From Terriglobia bacterium (lineage in GTDB: Bacteria > Acidobacteriota > Terriglobia > Terriglobales > SCQP01): DNA of 33,004 nt. The translations under genes were made by a program, and so were the position numbers. Within the stretch, counting starts at the first letter, position 1; every line of letters starts with the position of its first letter. Positions 7,084-15,629 of this stretch are shown piece after piece. Under the pieces are notes generated by a model that was given only the letters and a program-made list of their open reading frames with translations, made no database searches and had not been told where the DNA came from. Location: contig JAJPKR010000018.1 of assembly GCA_021323595.1 (NCBI GenBank), positions 1-33,004 on the forward strand, read 5' to 3'.

Positions 7084-8558
7084 CCGCCGCCGGCCGGGCG
7101 CGCCCGCCGGCCGAAGCGCGCGACCGCGCCCCATGCGGCCCATACGAGTACCAGCGGATACAATTCGAGCACATACCTCGGCTCGCAACTGATGTAAGCC
7201 CCGAGCGCCGCCGTGCGCGCCACCGCCAAGCCCACTAGCAGCGCCCTGTAGCGCGGCCGTGCCGCCCACAATCCCCAGAGCGCCAGCGCCAGGTAGGCGG
7301 CGTTGAGCAGCAGAAAACCGGCGGTGACGCTGAAATCGCGCGCATCGTTCTCCCACGCCGCGCCGGGCGGCCACCAATGATCGTCGAGCGGCAGAAATTC
7401 GATGCGCGGCGAGAACCACAGCGACGTCATGCGCGCCAGCGGCAGCAACAAGAAAAAGCGCAGCGGATGCCGCCGGATGCGCGCCGCCGCCAGGCGCCCG
7501 AAGGCGGCGTCGAGCCCGGGGGTGAGGTCGTCGTCGCGATTGTAAGCCGCAATCAAGGCCAGCGTCTGAGCGCGCGCCGGCCCCCGCCCCAGCGCCCGCG
7601 ACGGCAACATCGCCGGATCGATGGCGGCGCCGGGTACGTTGTCGAGTACGTCCTCGACGCCGCGATATCCCGCCAGCCAGGTCAGCGCCCAGCGATCGAA
7701 GCCGGGATGCTGCGGCTCGCCCACTTCCGTCGCTTCCGCGGTGACCAGCGGCCGAAACACGCCCAGCTCGACCCAGTTCCGTACCGTCCACGCCGCCAGC
7801 GGCGCCAGCGCGATGGCGACGAGCAGCGCCAGCGGCCGCCAGCCCCGCCGCCGCCGCGCCCCCAGGCCGCGCCACAACGGCACGCTCAGCACCAGCAGCA
7901 CCACGCCGGTGTCGGGCCGGAGCAGGATGCCGGCCGCCAGCGCCCCTCCGCTGCCCGCCCACCACGCCAATTCGCGATGCGACGGCGGCGCCGTGGCATC
8001 GCCCTCGCGCGCGCGCAGCGCCGCCAGGCCGCAGCCGATCGCCACGGTCGTGCACAGCGTCGCCGGCACCTCGCTCAGCACCACCGCCGTGTACATGCTC
8101 AGGAACGGGCACAACGCCACCAGGCCGAACGCCGCGAGCATCGCCCGGCCGGTGGCGGCGGGCTCGGCTTCCCGCGGCGCCACGAGCCGCGCCAGCCAGG
8201 CCGCGGCGGCGGCGGTGGCGGCGAGCAACAGCCATTGCAGCGCGAAGAGCGGCGCCAATCGCCCCCAAGGCGCGAAGCGATAGACCGCCGCCAGCAGCAG
8301 CGGATAGCCCGGCAGCCGCGCCGTGCTGGCGATCCAATGACCCTCGAACAGGCGCGTGTAGTGGCCGGTGCGCAGCAGGTTGTGCGCCAGTTGCAGATAA
8401 AGGCGGCCGTCGTCGGTAACCGTGCCGAAGGTGCGGCCGAAAAAGGCCGCCAGCGCCGCGCTCGCCACGGTCAGCGCGGCCAGCCGGCGCCACTGGCCGC
8501 GCGCCCAGGCGCGCAAGCCGGCGTCCGGGCGCGCGCGCGGCTCCGTCGCGGTGCTCAC
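7080..8558 (-). CDS. GT-C membrane glycosyltransferase (PMT/ArnT-like)
   Basis: This 492-residue integral membrane protein has about ten hydrophobic segments. Near the N-terminus is the acidic motif TVTDDGRLYLQLA, followed by RLPGYPLLLAAVYR, both typical of GT-C fold transferases such as dolichyl/undecaprenyl-phosphate-sugar mannosyltransferase-like proteins (PMT_2 superfamily). Such enzymes move a sugar from a polyprenyl-phosphate carrier onto a lipid or protein on the outer face of the membrane; the substrate cannot be deduced. It starts with GTG at 8558, six bases after a TATGAT box, which suggests a leaderless mRNA. It diverges from the GH18-CE4-GT2 gene across 176 bases, so the two may be co-regulated in surface glycan assembly. 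Confidence 0.75.
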   Translation of the reverse strand: MSTATEPRARPDAGLRAWARGQWRRLAALTVASAALAAFFGRTFGTVTDDGRLYLQLAHNLLRTGHYTRLFEGHWIASTARLPGYPLLLAAVYRFAPWGRLAPLFALQWLLLAATAAAAAWLARLVAPREAEPAATGRAMLAAFGLVALCPFLSMYTAVVLSEVPATLCTTVAIGCGLAALRAREGDATAPPSHRELAWWAGSGGALAAGILLRPDTGVVLLVLSVPLWRGLGARRRRGWRPLALLVAIALAPLAAWTVRNWVELGVFRPLVTAEATEVGEPQHPGFDRWALTWLAGYRGVEDVLDNVPGAAIDPAMLPSRALGRGPARAQTLALIAAYNRDDDLTPGLDAAFGRLAAARIRRHPLRFFLLLPLARMTSLWFSPRIEFLPLDDHWWPPGAAWENDARDFSVTAGFLLLNAAYLALALWGLWAARPRYRALLVGLAVARTAALGAYISCEPRYVLELYPLVLVWAAWGAVARFGRRARPAGGG

Positions 8559-8564
8559 GCGGCT

Positions 8565-8570
8565 ATCATA
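8565..8570 (-). promoter_or_regulatory. -10 box directly before the GT-C gene (leaderless candidate)
   Basis: The minus strand reads TATGAT, close to a perfect -10 consensus, with only six bases (8564-8559) before the GTG start. Transcription would begin at or next to the start codon. No -35 match is clear. Confidence 0.5.
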
Positions 8571-8734
8571 AGAGGTAAATGCAATAGCGCTTCGCGCGCG
8601 GTGCGTGCCCAGGCGCTAACGATCGCAGCGCGTCGGCCGGCGCCCCTCCGGCGCCCCGGTTGCGCAGCGAGGCGCCGCCAGGCCGCACCCGCGCGCACGC
8701 CGCCGGGTCCTTTCGCAGACTTAGCCAGACTTTG

Positions 8735-11700
8735 ATGGACAATCCACCGATTTTTTACGACCCCGCCCGCAAGCGCTGGAAGATCGCCCTCCGCGTTCTG
8801 GCCGTGAGCGCGCTGGTGGTGATCGCCTTGCTGGCGGCGTTCATCGTCGAGGTCGCGCGCAACGAAAGCCTGCCGCGCTTGATCCTGCCGCCCGAGGCGG
8901 CGGCGCATCCGGTGGCGGCCCGCTACCTGCGTTACATCCGGCATCGCGAGGAGCACCGGCCGCGCCGCCCGCCGCGCCATCGCCGCGAGCACCGCGTCTT
9001 GCCGGCGCGGCCGCTGCCGCAAGGCGTGCGCGCCGCCTTCTACGTCAACTGGGACGCCCCCGCCTACTCCGCCTTGCGCGCCCATATCCGCGACATCGAC
9101 GTCCTGTTTTGCGATTGGCTGCACGCCGCTTGGCCCGACGGCCATATCGAATCCAGCTTCGACGCGCAAGCCGATTACGGCATCAAGGACTCGAACATCT
9201 TCCTCTGGGCCAGGGCCGACAACCCCGATCTGGCGATCGTGCCGATGGTCAACAACTACGACGGCACCCTCTGGCAAGGCGAGGCCGCCGGCAGGATGTT
9301 TGCCGACCCCGCCGCCCGCGCCGCCTTCCGCCAGCAGCTGCTGCCGGCGCTGCGGCAATGGAACGCCCACGGCGTGGTGATCGACTTCGAGAACATTCCC
9401 ACCTCCGCCCAGTCCGCCTATCATGCGTTCCTCGCCGAGCTGCACCCGTTCCTGCAGCAAGCGGGCGTCAAGATGTACCTCAGCCTGCCGGTGGCCGACA
9501 ACGACTACGACCTCGCCGCCTATGCGCGCCAGACCGACGTCGTGATCTTGATGGATTACGACGAGCATTGGCAGGAAAGCGCGCCCGGCCCCATCGCCTC
9601 CCAAGATTGGTTCCTCGCCAACCTGCAGGCGGCGCTGAAGGCGGTGCCGCGCGACAAGCTGATGGTGGGCCTGCCCAACTACGGCTATGACTGGCCGCAA
9701 GGCCGCAACGGCAGCGAAACCAGCGTGCAGGGAGCGCTGGTGGCAGCCGACGAGTCCGGCTCCGACGTTCATCTCGACCCGCAGTCGCTGAACCCGACGC
9801 TCGACTACGATGACGACGCCGGCCGGCTGCATCACGTGTGGTTCACCGACGCCGTGACCGCGGTCAACGAAATGCGCGGCGCCGCGGCCCTCGGCATCAA
9901 CAATTTCGCGCTCTGGCGGCTGGGCTCGGGCGACGGCTCGCTGTGGCCGGTCTTCGACAAATTCATGGACAACGCCCTGGTCGAAAAGGCCCTGGCCGCG
10001 CCCGCGCCCGGCTATGAGATCGACCGCGAGGGCAAGGGCGACATCTTCCGCGTCGCCAGCGAGCCGGAAACCGGCATCCGCCGCATCACGATCGATCCCG
10101 CCAGCAATCTCATCACCGGCGAGCACTATCTCCGCTATCCCAGTGCATACCGATTGGATATGTACGGGTATGCGCCCAAGGCGATCGCGCTCACCTTCGA
10201 CGACGGTCCCGATCCGCGCTGGACGCCGCGCATCCTCGACATCCTGCGCGCCAACGGCGTGCACGGCACCTTCTTCGTGATCGGCGCCAACGTGGACCGT
10301 TTTCCGAACCTCGTGCGCCGCGCCTACGCCGAAGGCAACGAGATCGGCAATCACACCTTCCTCCACCCCGACTCCTCGGATATCTCGCGCCTGCAACTGC
10401 AGCTGGAGCTGAACAGCACGGAACGCCTGGTGGAGAGCATCTTAGGCGTGAAGATGGTGCTCTTCCGCCCGCCTTACGGCGTGGACGCCACCCCGACCAC
10501 CAACGACGAGGTGCGCCCGCTCGAGGACGCGCAGCAGCTCGGCTATATCGTCGTCGGCGAGGGCATCGATCCGCACGACTGGCAGCGCGGCACCACCAGC
10601 GACGCCATCGTCGCGAGCGTGCTCGCCCAGCTCGGGCAAGGCTCGATCTTGCTGCTGCACGACGCCGGCGGCGACCGCGCCGCCACCGTCGCCGCCTTGC
10701 CGCGCATCATCGCCGCGCTGCGACAGCGCGGCTATCGCTTCGTGCTGGTCAGCGACCTGATGGGGCGCACGCGCGCGCAAGTGATGCCGCCCCTCGGCGC
10801 TTGGGATCGCATCGGCGTCTGGCTGGCCGGGGCGGTGTTCACCGGCTTGCGCTGGCTGGAGACGGCGATCATCTGGATCTTCATCCTCGGCATCGTGCTG
10901 ATGACCGCGCGCGTGGTGGTGATCGGCTTGCTCGCCGGCTGGCAGAAGTTCCGGCCGCACCGCCCGCCCGACCCGCGCTACGCGCCGCCGCTCGCGGTCG
11001 TGATCCCCGCCTTCAACGAAGAGGCGGTGATTGCCGCCACCGTGCGCAGCGTGCTGCGCTCGGACTATCCCGCGTTTCGCGTCCTCGTCGTCGATGACGG
11101 CTCGCGCGACGCCACGCTGGCGGTGCTGCGCGCGGAATTCGGCGGCGACGCGCGCGTGCTCATCCTGACCAAGCCCAACGGCGGCAAGGCCAGCGCCCTC
11201 AATTACGGCATCGCCCGCGTCACCGAGCCCATCTTCGTGACCATTGACGCCGACACCGCCGTCGCCCCCGACGCCCTGCGCCTGCTGGCGGCGCACTTCA
11301 GCGATCCGGCGGTGGGCGCGGTCGCCGGCAACGCCAAGGTCGGCAACCGCGTCAACATGGTCACCTGGTTCCAGGCCGGCGAATACATCACCAGCCAGAA
11401 CCTCGAGCGCCGCGGCCTCGACGCCCTCAACTGCATCACCGTCGTGCCCGGCGCCATCGGCTGCTGGCGCACCGACATCGTGCGCCGCCTGGGCGGCTTC
11501 CCGCCCGACACCACCGCCGAAGACGCCGACCTCACGCTCTCCATCCGCCGCCTCGGCTGCCGCATCGTCTATGAAGACCACGCCTGCGCCTACACCGAAG
11601 CGCCGATGACCATCCGCGCGCTGATGAAGCAGCGCCTGCGCTGGTCGTACGGCATCTTGCAGACCGTGTGGAAGCATCGCGCCGCCTTCTGGCGCGAGGG

Positions 11701-12121
11701 CACGCTCGGCCATTTCGCGCTGCCCAACGTCGTGCTCTTCCAAGTGATCCTGCCGCTCTTCGGCCCGATCACCGATCTCATGGTGCTCTTCGCCCTGGCC
11801 ATGGAATGGTTCAACTACACCTCCCATCCCCAGAGTTGGACGCCCGACAGCCTCGAACGCCTGCTGTTCTTCTTCGCCGTGCTCATGTTCGTGGACCTGC
11901 TCGGCTCCGTCGTCGCCTTCGCGCTCGAACATCAAGAACAATGGACGCTGGTCGGCTCCGTCTTCCTCCAGCGCATCGTCTATCGCCACGTCATGGCCGT
12001 GGTCATGTTCCAGACCTTGCGCAAGGCGCTCGAAGGCGGCGAGTTCCATTGGGGCAAGCTCGAGCGCACCGGCACCCTCGAGGAACGCTTCAAGCACGCG
12101 CAGATGGCCGACCGCAGCTAG
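8735..12121 (+). CDS. Trifunctional GH18-like / CE4 deacetylase / GT2 polysaccharide synthase
   Basis: This 1128-residue protein is a fusion of three enzyme domains. After a short cytoplasmic start and one membrane helix (about 15-42) comes a GH18-like hydrolase (about 100-420) with VVIDFENI (Glu219) and LMDYDEHW. Next is a NodB/CE4 polysaccharide deacetylase (about 480-690) with TFDDGPD (Asp489/490), HTFLH (His540/544), RPPYG and LLLHDAG. A hydrophobic stretch (about 690-740) precedes a processive GT2 domain: DDGS (Asp787), DAD (838-840), ED (Asp930) and QRLRW (966-970), then C-terminal membrane helices. Predicted topology puts hydrolase and deacetylase outside and synthase inside, like PgaB plus PgaC for poly-N-acetylglucosamine. 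The ATG at 8735 is the first before the membrane helix. The substrate is inferred, not shown. Confidence 0.9.
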   Translation: MDNPPIFYDPARKRWKIALRVLAVSALVVIALLAAFIVEVARNESLPRLILPPEAAAHPVAARYLRYIRHREEHRPRRPPRHRREHRVLPARPLPQGVRAAFYVNWDAPAYSALRAHIRDIDVLFCDWLHAAWPDGHIESSFDAQADYGIKDSNIFLWARADNPDLAIVPMVNNYDGTLWQGEAAGRMFADPAARAAFRQQLLPALRQWNAHGVVIDFENIPTSAQSAYHAFLAELHPFLQQAGVKMYLSLPVADNDYDLAAYARQTDVVILMDYDEHWQESAPGPIASQDWFLANLQAALKAVPRDKLMVGLPNYGYDWPQGRNGSETSVQGALVAADESGSDVHLDPQSLNPTLDYDDDAGRLHHVWFTDAVTAVNEMRGAAALGINNFALWRLGSGDGSLWPVFDKFMDNALVEKALAAPAPGYEIDREGKGDIFRVASEPETGIRRITIDPASNLITGEHYLRYPSAYRLDMYGYAPKAIALTFDDGPDPRWTPRILDILRANGVHGTFFVIGANVDRFPNLVRRAYAEGNEIGNHTFLHPDSSDISRLQLQLELNSTERLVESILGVKMVLFRPPYGVDATPTTNDEVRPLEDAQQLGYIVVGEGIDPHDWQRGTTSDAIVASVLAQLGQGSILLLHDAGGDRAATVAALPRIIAALRQRGYRFVLVSDLMGRTRAQVMPPLGAWDRIGVWLAGAVFTGLRWLETAIIWIFILGIVLMTARVVVIGLLAGWQKFRPHRPPDPRYAPPLAVVIPAFNEEAVIAATVRSVLRSDYPAFRVLVVDDGSRDATLAVLRAEFGGDARVLILTKPNGGKASALNYGIARVTEPIFVTIDADTAVAPDALRLLAAHFSDPAVGAVAGNAKVGNRVNMVTWFQAGEYITSQNLERRGLDALNCITVVPGAIGCWRTDIVRRLGGFPPDTTAEDADLTLSIRRLGCRIVYEDHACAYTEAPMTIRALMKQRLRWSYGILQTVWKHRAAFWREGTLGHFALPNVVLFQVILPLFGPITDLMVLFALAMEWFNYTSHPQSWTPDSLERLLFFFAVLMFVDLLGSVVAFALEHQEQWTLVGSVFLQRIVYRHVMAVVMFQTLRKALEGGEFHWGKLERTGTLEERFKHAQMADRS

Positions 12122-12251
12122 CCGGCAGAACGGCCGGCGCTGACGGCGCGAGGAGGCGCGGCGGATCGCCGCCGTCCGCCCATGGCGCGCCCGCAAGACC
12201 CTCGCGGCTCGCCGCCCTTTGCCCCTTGCCTCCCCTCCCTGGCCGCTCCGA

Positions 12252-12281
12252 GTGAACGTGCGTGCGCGGTCCAGCTACAAT
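12252..12281 (+). promoter_or_regulatory. Promoter of the SDR gene (leaderless candidate)
   Basis: GTGAAC (12252-12257) and TACAAT (12276-12281) are 18 bases apart, a fair sigma-70-type pair. Only eight bases separate the -10 box from the ATG at 12290, so the transcript would start at or within a base or two of the start codon. Confidence 0.55.
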
Positions 12282-12289
12282 GCCGGGGA

Positions 12290-13024
12290 ATGACTTCCGT
12301 AGCGGTAGTCACCGGAGCTTCTTCCGGCATCGGCCGGGCGACGGCGCAGCGTTTGCTGCGCGAAGGCTGGCACGTGGCGGCGTTGGCCCGCCGCGGCGAC
12401 AAGCTGCGCACGCTGGCGCCCGCGGCGCAGGGCCGCCTGCTGCCCCTGCCCGCCGACGTCACCGACGAACTCGAACTGCGCGCCGCCGTCGCCGAAATTC
12501 GCTCCTGGCGGCCGGGAGTGCAGGCCGTGGTGGCCAGCGCCGGCGATTTCTTCGCGCGCCCCATGACCGCCACCACCGCCGCTGAATTCGAGCGCATGTG
12601 GCGGCTCACGGTCGAAGCCAAATTTCTGCTGGTGCGCGAGCTGCTGCCGCTGCTCGAGGTGGCGACCGGCGCCGCCGGGCAGCCGGGGCCGCGCCGCGCC
12701 ATCATCCACGTCGGCTCGCTCGCCGCCTTCCAGGACTTCGGCAACGAAAGCGCCTACGCCAGCGCCATGCACGGCGTGCGCGGCCTGGCGCGCAGCCAAG
12801 ACGCCGAACTGCGCGGCAAAGGCATTCGCGTTGCCATGCTCGCGCCCGGCCTGGTGAAAACCGAGCTGACCGAGCGCAGCGGCTTCTCCGCCCGCGCCCT
12901 CGAGCAGGCGCTCACCCCCGACGCAGTCGCCGCCTCGATCGTGTTCTTGATCGAAACCATTCGCGCCGGCGGCTACATCCCCGAGATTCTGCACCTGCCC
13001 GGCGCCGGCGCCACCTTCGCCTAG
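12290..13024 (+). CDS. Short-chain dehydrogenase/reductase with Met in place of catalytic Lys
   Basis: This 244-residue classical-SDR-sized protein has the NAD(P)-binding TGASSGIG motif (8-15), the fold-stabilising ASAG segment (82-85), the catalytic Ser143 in VGSLAA and Tyr156. The usual YxxxK motif reads YASAM, so the lysine at position 160 is Met (codon ATG at 12767-12769, one base from AAG). Lys normally binds the cofactor ribose and lowers the Tyr pKa; without it activity may be weak, altered or absent. APGLVKTELT after the active site is normal. The ATG at 12290 is chosen because of the -10 box just upstream; a longer frame to 12182 has no support. The substrate is unknown. Confidence 0.85.
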   Translation: MTSVAVVTGASSGIGRATAQRLLREGWHVAALARRGDKLRTLAPAAQGRLLPLPADVTDELELRAAVAEIRSWRPGVQAVVASAGDFFARPMTATTAAEFERMWRLTVEAKFLLVRELLPLLEVATGAAGQPGPRRAIIHVGSLAAFQDFGNESAYASAMHGVRGLARSQDAELRGKGIRVAMLAPGLVKTELTERSGFSARALEQALTPDAVAASIVFLIETIRAGGYIPEILHLPGAGATFA

Positions 13025-13026
13025 GG

Positions 13027-13043
13027 CCGCGCGCCGCGCGCGG
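13027..13043. terminator. GC hairpin between convergent stops
   Basis: CCGCGCG and CGCGCGG pair around a three-base loop, filling the 19 bases between the SDR stop (13024) and the opposing gene's stop (13044). It could end transcription from both sides, though neither strand has a T tract. Confidence 0.4.
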
Positions 13044-13958
13044 TCAGTCGTTCCCGCGCGCGCCCGCCTGCCCCCAGAGGAGGTCGAGCGATAACCCGAA
13101 CACTTCACGGCGAAAGCGCTTGGCCGCGCCGTAGCCGTTCTCCCAGCGGCTGACGCCGCCGAAGCGCAGCGCCAGCGCCGGGCTCAGCCGCCGGGTCACG
13201 CCCAGATCGGCGGCGGCGCCGTACGCCGTGGTGGAACTGACCGCAAGCACGACGGGGACATAGTTGCGCAGCGAAATCCACGCCAGCGGCGCCACGCTCC
13301 CCGCCAGGCGGAAACGCCACGGGCCGCGCGCGGCCGCGCGCGCGAGTTGCAGTTCCGGCCGCAACTCCTCGACGATGGCGCGCTCGCCGATCAGGCGCGT
13401 GTAGGTGTCGGAAGGCAAGGCCGGATTGGAGTTGAGATCGTAGGTGGTGACCGCGTGGTAGCGCGTCCACTGGCGCAGGAAGTCCACCCGCAGCGCCACC
13501 GGCCCCAGCCCCGCCGCCGCGCCCAGCGGCAATCGCTCGCCGAGCGCGAAGGTGCGGCTGCGCGCGTAGCCGGCGTTGCCGTGCGTGAAGTTCGTGTCGG
13601 GGCGGTAGTCGGTGTCTTGATCGTAGGCCCAGTGCGAACGCGAAGCCGGCGTCACCCGCAGCAACGTGCTGGTCGCCAGCCCGCCCCACCGCCAATCGAG
13701 CTGGAGCGTGAGATCGGCGCCGTCGAAGCCGTAGCCCTGCCGGAACTCATGCGGGTAGGGGTCGCCTTGCGCCGGCTGGTGAAACTCGAAACTGACATGA
13801 TCGTGCAGCGCCACCGTGCCGAAGGCGATGCGCTGGAGCCCCAGCGGAAACGCCCGGCTCTTGCCCGCGGCCGGCTTCGCGCTCTGCGCCGCGAGCGGCG
13901 CGCACGCCAGCGCCGCCAGCAGCAGCGGCCAGGCCCTGCGATGCAGGCGGGCAGTCAT
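13044..13958 (-). CDS. Unknown exported protein, probably an outer-membrane beta-barrel
   Basis: This 304-residue protein is not recognised. It begins with a clear signal peptide (RRAWPLLLAALACAPLAAQS, likely cut near residue 25). The mature part alternates polar and hydrophobic residues and is rich in Trp, Tyr, Arg and Gly, for example LTLQLDWRWGG and ALRFGGVSRWENGYG. It ends in a strand-like FGLSLDLLWG, all of which suits antiparallel barrel strands in an outer membrane. No catalytic motif is obvious. It sits between the SDR and xseA genes; it converges on the former and follows xseA in the same direction with a 142-base gap. A possible -10 (GATACT) lies about 30 bases upstream. Confidence 0.6.
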   Translation of the reverse strand: MTARLHRRAWPLLLAALACAPLAAQSAKPAAGKSRAFPLGLQRIAFGTVALHDHVSFEFHQPAQGDPYPHEFRQGYGFDGADLTLQLDWRWGGLATSTLLRVTPASRSHWAYDQDTDYRPDTNFTHGNAGYARSRTFALGERLPLGAAAGLGPVALRVDFLRQWTRYHAVTTYDLNSNPALPSDTYTRLIGERAIVEELRPELQLARAAARGPWRFRLAGSVAPLAWISLRNYVPVVLAVSSTTAYGAAADLGVTRRLSPALALRFGGVSRWENGYGAAKRFRREVFGLSLDLLWGQAGARGND

Positions 13959-14100
13959 GCATTGAGTGCGACTGGCGACATCGTCTCCGTAGTATCCGCC
14001 CTTTGCCGCGCGATGAGCGCCGGGCGGCCGGCAAACGAGCGGGGTGCCGCGCTGCCGTCGATTTCGGGTCCCGAAGCAACCGTCGGCGGAGGGCGGGCGG

Positions 14101-15498
14101 CTACGGCTGGCTCTCGCGCTCCGGCGGCAGCAATTCCCGGCCCGTCACTTGCGCGTCCAGCCAGCCGGCGGCCATGCGCACGCGCAGCGCTTCGCCCGGC
14201 TCGATCTGGCGGGGATCGGTGAGCAGACGGCGCTGGCGGTCGTAGATCAGCGCGTAGCCGCGCGCCAGGATCGCCAGGGGATTGCGCTCGCGCAGCACAT
14301 GCTCGAGGGCGTCGAAGCCGGCGCGCCGCGCCGCCAAGCGGAAGCGGTAGGCGTGAGCGATGGCGGCGCGCCGCTCCAGGACCTCGCGGCGCAGCAGCGC
14401 CAGGCGGCGGCGGGCGTCGAAGTGGCGCACCCGCGCCGCCAGTTGCTCCAGCCGCCGCCAGGCCGCCGCCGGCTTTTGCGCCGCCTCGTGCCGCAATCGA
14501 AACGTCAGATCGTCCAACCGCTGCGCCCGCTGCAGGAGCCGGTGGCGCACGCCGGGAAAGGCGCGATGCTGCGTCAGCGTCACCAGTTCATGCCGCCGCC
14601 GCGCCAGCCCGTAGCGCAGCCCGTGCGCCAGCCGCCGCCGCGTCTCCTCCCACTCCGCCAGCAGGTCGGCCTTGGGACGGATCAGCAGCTCGGCGGCGGC
14701 GCTGGGCGTGGGGGCGCGCAGATCGGCGACGAAATCGGCGATGGTGAAGTCGGTTTCGTGGCCCACCGCCGAGATCACCGGCAGCGGCGAGGCGGCGATG
14801 GCTCGCGCCAAGCCTTCGTCGTTGAAGGCCCACAGATCCTCGAGCGAGCCGCCGCCGCGGGCGACAACCAGCACATCCACGCGATGCGCCGGCGGCGCCG
14901 CCGCGAAATAGCGCACGGCGGCGCGCAGCTCGCCCGCCGCCGCCTCCCCCTGCACCGCCACGGGATAGACCAAGATGCCGAGATTGGGGTAGCGGCGGCG
15001 CAGGATGCGGATCATATCCGCCACCACCGCGCCCCGCGGCGAGGTGATCAGCGCCACGCGCCGCGGCAACGCCGGCAGCGGCCGCTTGCGCTCGCGCGCG
15101 AATAGCCCTTCCGCCGCCAGCTTCGCCTTGAGCTGCTCGAAGGCTGCCTGCAGACTGCCCAGCCCGCGCGGCTCGACGCGCTCGGCGTAGCACTGCAAGT
15201 CGCCTCGCGCCTCGTAGAGGCTGATGCGCCCGCGCACCAGCACCTGCATGCCGTCCTGCAGCCGGAAGCGCAGATAGCGCCCCTGCTGGGCGAACAGCGC
15301 CACCCGCAGCTGCGCGCCCGCGTCCTTGAGCGTGAAGTATTGATGGTTCGCCGCCGAGCGATGCAGGTTCGAGATCTCCCCCTCGACCCAGACGTCGAAG
15401 AAGTCGCGCTCCAGCGCCTCCTTCAACCGCGCCGCCAGCGCCGTGACCGTCCAGACCACGCGTTCCGGCGGAAACAGCAACTGCGCCTGCTCGTCCAT
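14101..15498 (-). CDS. xseA: Exodeoxyribonuclease VII large subunit (XseA)
   Basis: This 465-residue protein is the catalytic large subunit of ExoVII, which degrades single-stranded DNA. The N-terminal OB-fold (DVWVEGEISNLH, then YFTLKDAGAQLRVALF) is followed by the nuclease core with VALITSPRGAVVADM, VARGGGSLEDLWAFNDE and ISAVGHETDFTIADFVAD. A long Arg-rich coiled-coil region and a C-terminal NPLAILARGYALI segment come next. The ATG at 15498 is preferred because TACAGT lies six bases upstream; an ATG at 15522 would add eight residues and overlap that box. The small subunit gene xseB is not next to it, which is unusual but not rare. It diverges from the DsbA-like gene. Confidence 0.94.
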   Translation of the reverse strand: MDEQAQLLFPPERVVWTVTALAARLKEALERDFFDVWVEGEISNLHRSAANHQYFTLKDAGAQLRVALFAQQGRYLRFRLQDGMQVLVRGRISLYEARGDLQCYAERVEPRGLGSLQAAFEQLKAKLAAEGLFARERKRPLPALPRRVALITSPRGAVVADMIRILRRRYPNLGILVYPVAVQGEAAAGELRAAVRYFAAAPPAHRVDVLVVARGGGSLEDLWAFNDEGLARAIAASPLPVISAVGHETDFTIADFVADLRAPTPSAAAELLIRPKADLLAEWEETRRRLAHGLRYGLARRRHELVTLTQHRAFPGVRHRLLQRAQRLDDLTFRLRHEAAQKPAAAWRRLEQLAARVRHFDARRRLALLRREVLERRAAIAHAYRFRLAARRAGFDALEHVLRERNPLAILARGYALIYDRQRRLLTDPRQIEPGEALRVRMAAGWLDAQVTGRELLPPERESQP

Positions 15499-15504
15499 CG
15501 CATC

Positions 15505-15510
15505 ACTGTA
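15505..15510 (-). promoter_or_regulatory. -10 box directly before xseA (leaderless candidate)
   Basis: The minus strand reads TACAGT with six bases (15504-15499) before the preferred ATG of xseA. The -35 region is not recognisable. Confidence 0.4.
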
Positions 15511-15616
15511 CATCGGGCCCATCGCGGCTGGCGGATGGCAGCTCGCGCCCCCGGCGCCGGCTGCGCGATCTCCGGCCTCGTCCCCGCTCTCCGCTCCCCG
15601 GTGCCCGATCTCTCGC

Positions 15617-15622
15617 TACAAT
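15617..15622 (+). promoter_or_regulatory. -10 box directly before the DsbA-like gene (leaderless candidate)
   Basis: TACAAT is separated by seven bases from the ATG at 15630, so the predicted transcription start falls on or beside the start codon. No Shine-Dalgarno sequence fits in the space. The -35 region is GC-rich and unremarkable. Confidence 0.5.
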
Positions 15623-15629
15623 CGAATTG

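Noticed and set aside
10442-12196. 584-codon minus-strand frame opposite the GT2 domain
   Set aside because: It is the antisense of a gene with clear catalytic motifs; its composition is typical shadow sequence.
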